Source of the DNA: an uncultured Dechloromonas sp.
GTDB taxonomy: Bacteria > Pseudomonadota > Gammaproteobacteria > Burkholderiales > Rhodocyclaceae
Length of the DNA: 12,397 nucleotides
Assembly: GCA_946477505.1 (NCBI GenBank)
Contig: CAMKYP010000074.1
Location: forward strand, 1-12,397
Reading direction: 5' to 3'
In this document: piece by piece, positions 7,062 to 12,397 of the stretch
How positions within the stretch are numbered: the first letter of the stretch is position 1
Layout of the letters: every line of letters starts with the position of its first letter
Notes under the pieces: model-generated
The model's database searches: none
What the model was told of the DNA's origin: nothing
Seen by the model: only the letters and a program-made list of their open reading frames with translations
Translations under genes and position numbers: made by a program

Positions 7062-7862
7062 ATGAGTGCCCCCACCCCCAACATCCCCGACGTCCAGAAC
7101 TCCGCCGACACACGCCAGATCGCGATCAACAAGGTCGGCATCAAGTCCATCCGCCACCCGGTCAAGGTTCAGGACAAATCGACCGGCGTGCAGCACACCA
7201 TCGCCATGTTCAACATGTACGTCGGCCTGCCGCACAACTTCAAGGGCACGCACATGTCCCGCTTCGTGGAAATCCTAAACAGCCACGAACGCGAAATCTC
7301 GGTCGAGAACTTCCCGACCATGCTGCGCGACATGGTGGTCAAGCTCGAAGCCGAAACCGGCCACATCGAGATGAATTTCCCGTATTTCATCAACAAGACC
7401 GCCCCGGTGTCCGGCGTGCAGAGCCTGATGGACTATGACGTCACCTTCATCGGCGACATCAGCAACGGCGATATCGTCACCTCGACCAAGGTCGTGGTCC
7501 CGGTAACCAGCCTGTGCCCCTGCTCGAAAAAGATTTCCGAGCGCGGCGCCCACAACCAGCGCTCGCACGTCACCGTCACCGCCCGCACCAATGACTTCGT
7601 GTGGATCGAGGAAATCGTGCAACTGGTCGAACAGGAAGCCTCCTGCGAACTCTACGGGCTGCTCAAGCGCCCGGACGAGAAATACGTCACCGAGCGCGCC
7701 TACGACAATCCCAAATTTGTCGAGGACATGGTCCGCGACGTGGCTGCCCGCCTCAATGCCGAAAAGCGCATCGACGCTTATGTCGTGGAATCGGAAAACT
7801 TCGAGTCCATCCACAACCACTCGGCCTACGCGCTGATCGAAAACGATAAGACCGCCGGCTAA
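7062..7862 (+). CDS. folE2: GTP cyclohydrolase I, type IB (FolE2)
   Basis: This 266-residue cytoplasmic enzyme converts GTP to 7,8-dihydroneopterin triphosphate, the entry step to tetrahydrofolate. It is the FolE2 type, unrelated in sequence details to canonical FolE. Motifs are NMYVGLPHNFKGTHMSRF (51-68), NFPYFINKTAPVSGVQS (105-121), LCPCSKKISERGAHNQRSHV (151-170) and HNHSAYA at 251-257. C152 is probably the metal-binding Cys, and H164 and a C-terminal His likely further ligands, by analogy with the Neisseria enzyme. In other bacteria FolE2 is used when zinc is scarce; here no Zur-like palindrome is evident. The ATG at 7062 is 19 bases after dxs with GAGAGA upstream. An in-frame extension back into dxs is only a shadow. 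It is probably the last full member of the xseB operon. Confidence 0.95.
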   Translation: MSAPTPNIPDVQNSADTRQIAINKVGIKSIRHPVKVQDKSTGVQHTIAMFNMYVGLPHNFKGTHMSRFVEILNSHEREISVENFPTMLRDMVVKLEAETGHIEMNFPYFINKTAPVSGVQSLMDYDVTFIGDISNGDIVTSTKVVVPVTSLCPCSKKISERGAHNQRSHVTVTARTNDFVWIEEIVQLVEQEASCELYGLLKRPDEKYVTERAYDNPKFVEDMVRDVAARLNAEKRIDAYVVESENFESIHNHSAYALIENDKTAG

Positions 7863-7874
7863 AACAGCCGAACA

Positions 7875-7902
7875 CCGGGTCAGGGCGTTCCGCCCTGCCC
7901 GG
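7875..7902. repeat. very stable intergenic hairpin without a U-tract
   Basis: CCGGG-T-CAGGGCG (7875-7887), loop TTC, then CGCCCTG-CCCGG (7891-7902) form a 12-bp GC-rich stem with one bulged T. It lies between folE2 and the YkgJ-like gene. Neither strand has a run of T directly after the stem, so it is not a standard intrinsic terminator. It may slow polymerase, protect the upstream mRNA 3' end, or limit translation of the next gene, whose likely start lies 16 bases after it. Confidence 0.7.
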
Positions 7903-7918
7903 CCAGTTGCACACAGCC

Positions 7919-8302
7919 GTGAGCAAGACGCAAATCCCCGATCCGCAAGCCGACGGCCGCATCTTCTACGATATGGCAGCGGCAGAAAACCCCTGCTTTG
8001 GCTGCGGTGCCTGCTGCTACCACTATCGAGTCTCCTTCTACCACGGCGAACTGGACACCCAGCCAGGCGGCTTCGTCCCTGCCCACCTGACCAGTCCGGT
8101 CAGCCCCTTCCTGGCCTGCATGCGCGGCACGGAAACCGGCAGCGGACGCTGCATCGCCTTGCGCGACGACGGTCGCTGTGGCATCTACAACCAACGACCT
8201 TCGACTTGCCGTGAATTCCAGGCCTTTCTGGACGACGGCTCGCCGCATCCCGAATGTCAGCGCCTGCGCCAACTTTATGGCATAGACGTGGTGGCCAAAT
8301 AA
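7919..8302 (+). CDS. YkgJ-family cysteine cluster protein
   Basis: From GTG 7919 this is a 127-residue soluble protein with nine cysteines: C26, C29, C32 and C33 in NPCFGCGACC, then C67, C78, C87, C97 and C113. The CxxCxxCC cluster plus RCGIYNQRPSTCREF (86-100) are the hallmark of the YkgJ-like zinc- or iron-chelating family (UPF0153-like). The biochemical role of that family is not established. The start is uncertain: TTG 7907 would add four residues, and ATG 7973 would cut 18 residues before the cluster. None has a good ribosome binding site, and a stable hairpin ends at 7902. It may be transcribed by readthrough from folE2. A strong terminator follows the stop codon directly. Confidence 0.85.
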   Translation: MSKTQIPDPQADGRIFYDMAAAENPCFGCGACCYHYRVSFYHGELDTQPGGFVPAHLTSPVSPFLACMRGTETGSGRCIALRDDGRCGIYNQRPSTCREFQAFLDDGSPHPECQRLRQLYGIDVVAK

Positions 8303-8332
8303 AACGGGGCGCCGTAGCGCCCCGTTTCTTTT
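8302..8332. terminator. bidirectional intrinsic terminator
   Basis: AAACGGGGCGC (8302-8312), loop CGTA, GCGCCCCGTTT (8317-8327) form a perfect 11-bp stem. On the plus strand it is followed by CTTTT, ending the YkgJ-like gene. On the minus strand it is followed by TTTTATTT, ending the rpsP-rimM-trmD-rplS operon. It starts on the last base of the YkgJ stop codon. Confidence 0.9.
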
Positions 8333-8350
8333 GAACCTTCAGAAAACCGA

Positions 8351-8722
8351 TCAGGCCTTCTTGAAATCCAGCTTTTCCTTGATACGAGCCGACTTGCCGG
8401 AACGCTCGCGCAGGTAGTACAGCTTGGCGCGACGGACATCGCCGCGACGCTTCAGCTCGATCGAAGCAACCAGCGGGGAGTAGGTCTGGAACGTACGCTC
8501 AACGCCTTCGCCGGAAGAAATCTTGCGGACGATGAAGTTGGAGTTCAGGCCACGGTTGCGCTTGGCGATAACCACGCCTTCGTAAGCCTGCAGACGCTCG
8601 CGGGTACCTTCCTTGACCTTCACCTGGACGACGACGGTGTCGCCCGGAGCGAATTCGGGAATGGTCTTGCCGGCGGAAACGCGGGCGATTTCTTCTTGCT
8701 CGAGTTGTTGAATCAGGTTCAT
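8351..8722 (-). CDS. rplS: 50S ribosomal protein L19
   Basis: This 123-residue protein is L19 of the large subunit, which sits at the 30S-50S interface. The family sequence is clear: MNLIQQLEQEEI at the start, FAPGDTVVVQVKVKEGTRERLQAYEGVVIAKRNRG split across about 24-58, then FIVRKISSGEGVERTF and KLYYLRERSGKSARIKEK near the end. The length is within the usual range. The ATG at 8722 has AAGGA 7 bases upstream on the minus strand. It is the last gene of the rpsP-rimM-trmD-rplS operon, 25 bases after trmD. In E. coli the ribosomal proteins of this operon are made in large excess over RimM and TrmD, so the strong ribosome binding site here fits. The bidirectional terminator follows within 20 bases. 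Confidence 0.98.
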   Translation of the reverse strand: MNLIQQLEQEEIARVSAGKTIPEFAPGDTVVVQVKVKEGTRERLQAYEGVVIAKRNRGLNSNFIVRKISSGEGVERTFQTYSPLVASIELKRRGDVRRAKLYYLRERSGKSARIKEKLDFKKA

Positions 8723-8747
8723 GTGAGATCCTTCAAGTTATAAACAT

Positions 8748-9512
8748 CTACTCACCGCATTGCTCCTCTCCGGAAATTTCCGTGAGGAGTTGCGTCTCTT
8801 CCGCGCTCAACACGCGGTGCGCCAGTAAATCCGGCCGGCGCTTCCGGGTTCGTGCCAGCGACTGCTTGAGCCGCCAGCGGCGAATTTTTTTATGGTCGCC
8901 GGACATCAACACCTCCGGCACCGCCTCGCCCTCGTAAACCTCCGGACGGGTGTAGTGCGGACAATCCAGCAAACCACCGACAAACGAATCTTCCACCGCC
9001 GAAGCGGCATCTCCAAGCACCCCCGGCAACTGGCGAACGACAGCGTCGATCAACACCATCGCCGGCAACTCACCGCCGGAGAGCACAAAATCCCCGATCG
9101 AAATTTCTTCATCGACGCAGCGCTCGATCAGACGCTCGTCAATTCCTTCATAGCGACCGCAGAGAAGGATCAAGCCCTCATCCCCAGTCGCCAGCTGCAT
9201 GACCCGTTCATGGGTCAGCGGTGCACCTTGCGGCGAGAGGTAGATGACCCGGCTTTTCGCCAGCCCAGCCTCACACTGCTGGAGCTTGGCAGCCTGAATC
9301 GCCTTCTCCAACGGCCCCGGCTGCATTACCATGCCCGGCCCACCGCCAAACGGGCGATCATCGACCCGACGCCAGGTATTGTCGGCGAAATCGCGCGGAT
9401 TCCAGCCCTGCCACACCCAGCGCCCTTCTTCCAGCGCCCGGCGGGTAATGCCACTTTGCGTCACAGCCGTGAACATCTCCGGGAAGATGGTCACGCAGTC
9501 GAACCGGATCAC
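8748..9512 (-). CDS. trmD: tRNA (guanine-N1)-methyltransferase TrmD
   Basis: This enzyme methylates N1 of G37 next to the anticodon in tRNAs reading CNN/CGG-type codons, preventing +1 frameshifting. From GTG 9512 it has 254 residues and begins MIRFDCVTIFPEMF, as in the family. The trefoil-knot SAM site shows as YLSPQGAPL (91-99), LLCGRYEGIDERL (116-128) and EISIGDFVLSGGELPAM (136-152). The presumed catalytic Asp is D175 in VEDSF, followed by GLLDCPHYTRPEVY (180-193) and RRWRLKQSL near 211-219. PFGGGPGM is at 54-61. A longer start at 9527 is possible, but the GTG at 9512 overlaps the rimM stop (GTGA) and gives the usual N-terminus, pointing to translational coupling. It lies between rimM and rplS. 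Confidence 0.96.
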   Translation of the reverse strand: MIRFDCVTIFPEMFTAVTQSGITRRALEEGRWVWQGWNPRDFADNTWRRVDDRPFGGGPGMVMQPGPLEKAIQAAKLQQCEAGLAKSRVIYLSPQGAPLTHERVMQLATGDEGLILLCGRYEGIDERLIERCVDEEISIGDFVLSGGELPAMVLIDAVVRQLPGVLGDAASAVEDSFVGGLLDCPHYTRPEVYEGEAVPEVLMSGDHKKIRRWRLKQSLARTRKRRPDLLAHRVLSAEETQLLTEISGEEQCGE

Positions 9513-10027
9513 CAGTCGCTGCCCCACTCCACGCGGATCAGTCCCGCTTCCTTGTCCACCGCCAGCACCACTGCCGATACAAATGGCAACAGACGTTCGG
9601 CACCTTCATCACCAACAACACGCAACACATCGTTGGCGCCCGTTTCGATCAACCCGGCAACCTTGCCGAGTTTCTCGTCTGCGACATTGACGACTTCCAG
9701 GTCGATCAGATCGCCCCAGTAGAACTCGTCTTCGTCGGTCGCCGGCAACGCCTCGCGCGGCGCCCCGACCAACACCCCCTTCATTCCTTCGGCGGCCGTA
9801 CGGTCGGCAATGCCATCGAACAGCACCACCACCCCGTCACCGTGGCTTTTCAAGCCTTTCAGCTTGACCTCGCGCCACGGCTCGCCTTCCCTGGCAATCC
9901 ACCAGACCGGCATTTCTGCCCAATCCAGCGGATCATCCCCGAAGGGATACAACCTGAGCCAGCCCTGAACCCCGTACGGGTCGGCCAGCCGACCCAACAC
10001 GACGATATCGCTGCTGGTTGAAGTCAA
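9509..10027 (-). CDS. rimM: 16S rRNA processing / 30S maturation factor RimM
   Basis: RimM helps assemble the head of the 30S subunit and binds S19. This 172-residue protein has the N-terminal RimM domain (DIVVLGRLADPYGVQGWLRL at 7-26) and a C-terminal PRC-barrel with EFYWGDLIDLEV near 101-112. The acidic EDEFYWGDLI stretch is diagnostic. No ATG exists between the rpsP stop and the conserved domain. The likely start is TTG 10027, 6 bases after the rpsP stop and in the same frame as rpsP; GTG at residue 10 would remove part of the first strand. There is no good ribosome binding site; AAGG lies 14 bases upstream of the TTG. Expression is probably low and coupled to rpsP. Its stop overlaps the trmD GTG. 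Confidence 0.93.
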   Translation of the reverse strand: MTSTSSDIVVLGRLADPYGVQGWLRLYPFGDDPLDWAEMPVWWIAREGEPWREVKLKGLKSHGDGVVVLFDGIADRTAAEGMKGVLVGAPREALPATDEDEFYWGDLIDLEVVNVADEKLGKVAGLIETGANDVLRVVGDEGAERLLPFVSAVVLAVDKEAGLIRVEWGSDW

Positions 10028-10033
10028 AATGAC

Positions 10034-10285
10034 TTAGGCAGCCTTGGCGGCGTTTTGCTTGACCAGGCGGGCAACGGTCGGCGACAGCTGGGCGCCGTTC
10101 TTCAGCCAGTGCTCAAGGCGATCGGTGGCGATACGGAGGCCCTCGGCATTGCCGGAAGCAACCGGGTTGTAGAAGCCGATGCGCTCGACGAAACGGCCGT
10201 CGCGACGGTTACGGGAATCAGTCACAACCATGTTGTAGAACGGGCGCTTCTTGGCGCCACCACGGGCAAGACGGATAACAACCAT
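10034..10285 (-). CDS. rpsP: 30S ribosomal protein S16
   Basis: This 83-residue protein is S16, needed for early 30S assembly. The sequence is typical throughout: MVVIRLARGGAKKRPFYNMV at the start, then VTDSRNRRDGRFVERIGFYNP, a RIATDRLEHWLKNGAQLSPTV stretch, and a short basic Lys/Ala tail. It is the first gene of the rpsP-rimM-trmD-rplS operon. ATG 10285 has only a weak GAAAG upstream, but a strong promoter lies about 30-60 bases before it. Transcripts start near 10314, leaving a leader of about 29 bases. The TAA stop is followed after six bases by the rimM TTG in the same reading frame. Confidence 0.98.
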   Translation of the reverse strand: MVVIRLARGGAKKRPFYNMVVTDSRNRRDGRFVERIGFYNPVASGNAEGLRIATDRLEHWLKNGAQLSPTVARLVKQNAAKAA

Positions 10286-10320
10286 GAGAATACTTTCGTT
10301 AGCTGGAAAAAAGACCCGAG

Positions 10321-10348
10321 ATTATATCGCTTTATCAAGGAAAAACAA
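10321..10348 (-). promoter_or_regulatory. promoter of the rpsP-rimM-trmD-rplS operon
   Basis: On the minus strand a perfect TATAAT (10321-10326) lies 16 bases downstream of TTGTTT (10343-10348, 3 of 6 to the -35 consensus). The bases after the -10 box (CTCGGG) are GC-rich, as in promoters subject to stringent control. Transcription should start near 10314. Confidence 0.7.
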
Positions 10349-10430
10349 GCCACTTAGACAGCCGAAGAGAAGCCGGATAGTGCCAAACCGCTCGGAACCG
10401 ACAGACGGCCATGGAAGAAATGTAAATATT

Positions 10431-10439
10431 TGTTATTCT
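10431..10439 (+). promoter_or_regulatory. possible extended -10 promoter for the PilZ-like gene
   Basis: TGTTATTCT has the extended -10 form TGnTATTCT (TATTCT at 10434-10439) in an AT-rich stretch that stands out from its surroundings. No -35 is seen. Transcription would begin around 10446, essentially at the ATG 10448, so the mRNA would be nearly leaderless. Tentative. Confidence 0.3.
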
Positions 10440-10447
10440 CCGCAGCG

Positions 10448-11962
10448 ATGAACCGAGTAAAGGACAACCCAGCGACCAGCACTCCGGAAGCCAGCGTCAA
10501 GGGCATTCTTGAGTGGCTTGCCTTGGCGCACGGCCGCTCCAGCGCGGAAGACGGCGAGCAACTGCATCGCCAACTCATCTGCCTGCGCAACACCCCGATA
10601 CCCGGCCCCCAGCGGCTCAAGTTACTCGACCTGCTCTTCGGCCAGGCTGAACGCTATACCAAGGCCGAGCAGCCACAGCTGAACAAAATCAGTCTGCCGA
10701 TCCCCCGGAAGCTTCGGCAAAGGGTACGAACCCTACTCGATATTCTTGAGACACTGACCCAGGACTATTTCAACACCCTGGCTGATCTTTTCGACCCCCA
10801 GGGCGACAACGCACCCCGCATGCCGCACATGTCGCTGCGCCGCGCCATGCACGCCATATCCTGGCAGGTTCGCATTGCCCACATGATCGCCTCGCCGATG
10901 CCGATCGGATTGTGGCAGCAGTTGCATGCCGCTTTCCGTACCGCCCGCCGGCTCGGCCTGGAGGAATTTCCAGGCCCCCATTCCGGACCGAGCATACGAC
11001 GCATCTACACCTCCATCCTGCTCTCCGCCATTGCCCAGCCGGTATCCTTTTCTGCCGAAGAACTTGAGTTCATCAGCGAATATATCGACACATGCACGCC
11101 GGACATCGCCCTGCTCAACACGCCCCCCCTAAATGACAAGGGAATTTTCTGGATCGACCCGGACAAGGACTTCCCGGCCCATGCGTTGATTCGGCGCATT
11201 CCCAGTCCGGAATCCGAGGTATTGTATTTTTCCTGCGACGCGCCGGCCGAACTGGCGCTTGAGCATCGGGCCGGACTTCTCAAGGGCGTAGCTGCAGGGG
11301 ACATCGGGCTGCCGCGCTTTGCCGACACCCATGCCGGGCCAGGCGTCCTACTCCGCCTGAACCAGCTTTGGGGCCACCCCGCCAAGCGCCGCTTCCCCCG
11401 ACGGCGGCAATCGTATCGCGCCCAGTTGAGTTCCGGCCTGGGCAACCTTTGGCATTTGATGAAAACCCCGGAAACACGGGTTGAACAAAGCGAGTGGATG
11501 GTCACCAACGAAAGCCCGGAGGGCTATGCGCTGATGCACATGTCCGGACAGACACATGACGTCCGGGTCGGTGACATCGTGGCTTTGCAGGCGAGCAGCG
11601 AACAAGCCGAGAGCCCCCAGACCTGGCACATCTGCATTATTCGCTGGGCCATTTCCGAAAACCCGGAGCATATCGAACTCGGATTGCAGTTGCTTGCACC
11701 CAAGGCCATCTCGGTAGAGCTAGCGCATCCGTTTGATCTCGATACCAGCAAGGTACCGGCACTGATCCTGCCCGCCACGCCACCGCTACACCCCAAGCAA
11801 TCGCTGATTGTTCCCCCCGGACTGATCCGCGAAAATGCGCGACACATCATCGTGCTGCAGGAAGAAGAAAACCTGAGCATTCGCGAACTGCAGGCCGACG
11901 AACTATGCGAACAAACCAGCTCGGTGGAAATCTTCAGCGTTTCGCCGGACGGCTCAGCGTAG
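10448..11962 (+). CDS. large protein with C-terminal PilZ-like domain
   Basis: This 504-residue soluble protein has no signal peptide or membrane segment. Residues 1 to about 230 are mostly helical (for example DILETLTQDYFNTLADLFD) and I do not recognise them. The C-terminal part carries a PilZ-type c-di-GMP signature: an Arg-rich stretch KRRFPRRRQSYR (313-324) containing RxxxR, then N354-E-S-P-E-G359, which fits the D/NxSxxG motif 30 residues later. After it come VRVGDIVALQA and IGLQL-like strands ending in LGLQLLAPKA, as in PilZ barrels. I infer a c-di-GMP effector that may affect motility, surface behaviour or envelope functions. The ATG at 10448 is preferred over TTG 10430; neither has a ribosome binding site. 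Its 3' end overlaps the YihY-family gene on the other strand by 29 bases. Confidence 0.8.
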   Translation: MNRVKDNPATSTPEASVKGILEWLALAHGRSSAEDGEQLHRQLICLRNTPIPGPQRLKLLDLLFGQAERYTKAEQPQLNKISLPIPRKLRQRVRTLLDILETLTQDYFNTLADLFDPQGDNAPRMPHMSLRRAMHAISWQVRIAHMIASPMPIGLWQQLHAAFRTARRLGLEEFPGPHSGPSIRRIYTSILLSAIAQPVSFSAEELEFISEYIDTCTPDIALLNTPPLNDKGIFWIDPDKDFPAHALIRRIPSPESEVLYFSCDAPAELALEHRAGLLKGVAAGDIGLPRFADTHAGPGVLLRLNQLWGHPAKRRFPRRRQSYRAQLSSGLGNLWHLMKTPETRVEQSEWMVTNESPEGYALMHMSGQTHDVRVGDIVALQASSEQAESPQTWHICIIRWAISENPEHIELGLQLLAPKAISVELAHPFDLDTSKVPALILPATPPLHPKQSLIVPPGLIRENARHIIVLQEEENLSIRELQADELCEQTSSVEIFSVSPDGSA

Positions 11963-12397
11963 CGACAATTAGCCCCCCGAATAGAACCACGGCCCAGGAC
12001 AGGTGGAGCCAGACGAGAAACACCGGAAACACCGCAAAAGCCCCGTAGATGCTTTTCAGGGTGGCCGAACCGACCAGGAACATCTCGAACCCCTTTTGCA
12101 TCACCGAAAACGCCAGTGCCGCGAACACCCCGCCGATCACGGCGGCGCCCCGGGAAACATCGGCATTGGGAACCGCGTAATACAGGAACGAGAAGAACAG
12201 CCCGAGCAGCAGCATGGCAACGCCCTTCAGCGCCATCCTGCGAACCCACAGCGCCTCATCGAACAAACCCAGGGAAGTCGTGACGGCAAACGACATGATG
12301 CCGGCAACCGCACCAAGTACGAACGGCCAGACCATCATCACGAAAGCGTAAAGACGAATGCGCGCAAGAAACGGGCGCGGCTTGACCTGCCATAGAT
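11934..12397 (-). CDS. YihY/BrkB-family inner-membrane protein (5' end outside window)
   Basis: Only the last 153 residues are visible; the frame stays open to the right edge (it begins LWQVKPRPFLARIRLYAF), so the start is outside. The family is YihY/BrkB (UPF0761), polytopic inner-membrane proteins once mislabelled ribonuclease BN. Hydrophobic segments are visible around PFVLGAVAGIMSFAVTTSLG, GVAMLLLGLFFSFLYYAVPN, AVIGGVFAALAFSVMQKGFE and FPVFLVWLHLSWAVVLFGGL. The K-x-I-Y-G-A-F-A-V-F-P-V-F-L-V-W-L stretch followed by SWAVVLFGG is the clearest family signature. A transport role has been proposed for related proteins but is not settled. The GTG/ATG codons at 12333-12341 are internal. The stop lies inside the 3' end of the PilZ-like gene. 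Confidence 0.9.
   Translation of the reverse strand, partial: LWQVKPRPFLARIRLYAFVMMVWPFVLGAVAGIMSFAVTTSLGLFDEALWVRRMALKGVAMLLLGLFFSFLYYAVPNADVSRGAAVIGGVFAALAFSVMQKGFEMFLVGSATLKSIYGAFAVFPVFLVWLHLSWAVVLFGGLIVATLSRPAKR

Noticed and set aside
6095..7165. 356-codon open frame on the minus strand opposite dxs
   Set aside because: Crosses the dxs/folE2 boundary and has shadow-type composition; dxs is unambiguous.
8737..8742. TATAAC -10-like box before rplS on the minus strand
   Set aside because: No matching -35, and the implied transcript would start at the ribosome binding site; rplS is best explained by the operon promoter.
8726..8749. Four-codon mini-gene (ATG TTT ATA ACT TGA) between trmD and rplS on the minus strand
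   Set aside because: Its stop touches the rplS ribosome binding site, which is curious, but such short frames arise by chance and there is no supporting feature.

Overview
The window is GC-rich proteobacterial chromosome. Its gene orders (rpsP-rimM-trmD-rplS, and xseB-ispA-dxs followed by folE2) fit a betaproteobacterium. A Rhodocyclales-type organism (Dechloromonas/Azonexus relatives) is my best guess, but that is from protein style and remembered gene order, not a search. Most of the window is housekeeping. I see no tRNA, rRNA, CRISPR array, insertion sequence, prophage or defence island.

Left part (1-2770): a small SpoIIAA/STAS-like protein on the minus strand is divergent from a TerC/Alx-family membrane protein across a 229-base gap. 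The TerC gene overlaps an unrecognised 92-residue gene by 4 bases (ATGA). Convergent to that pair is an EamA/DMT-family transporter on the minus strand.

Middle (2735-8332): a solitary Rieske non-heme iron oxygenase alpha subunit (minus) ends at an intrinsic terminator. It shares a 104-base divergent promoter region with a plus-strand operon xseB-ispA-dxs-folE2. That operon covers the exonuclease VII small subunit, farnesyl diphosphate synthase, DXP synthase (first step of the MEP pathway) and the type IB GTP cyclohydrolase (first step of folate synthesis). A very stable hairpin without a U-tract separates folE2 from a YkgJ-type cysteine-cluster protein. A bidirectional terminator at 8302-8332 closes this block and also the next one, which arrives from the right.

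Right part (8351-12397): the ribosomal operon rpsP-rimM-trmD-rplS lies on the minus strand behind a promoter with a perfect TATAAT. Divergent from it is a 504-residue protein with a C-terminal PilZ-like c-di-GMP-binding signature. Its last 29 bases overlap, tail to tail, a YihY/BrkB-family membrane protein whose 5' part lies outside the window.

Translational coupling is common: ATGA or GTGA overlaps join terC/orf92, xseB/ispA and rimM/trmD, and 1 base separates the ispA stop from the dxs start. The least explained items are the orphan Rieske oxygenase, the TerC-coupled small protein, the PilZ-like protein with its unrecognised N-terminal part, and the unusual rimM start. I found nothing I can honestly present as a clearly new multi-gene system.
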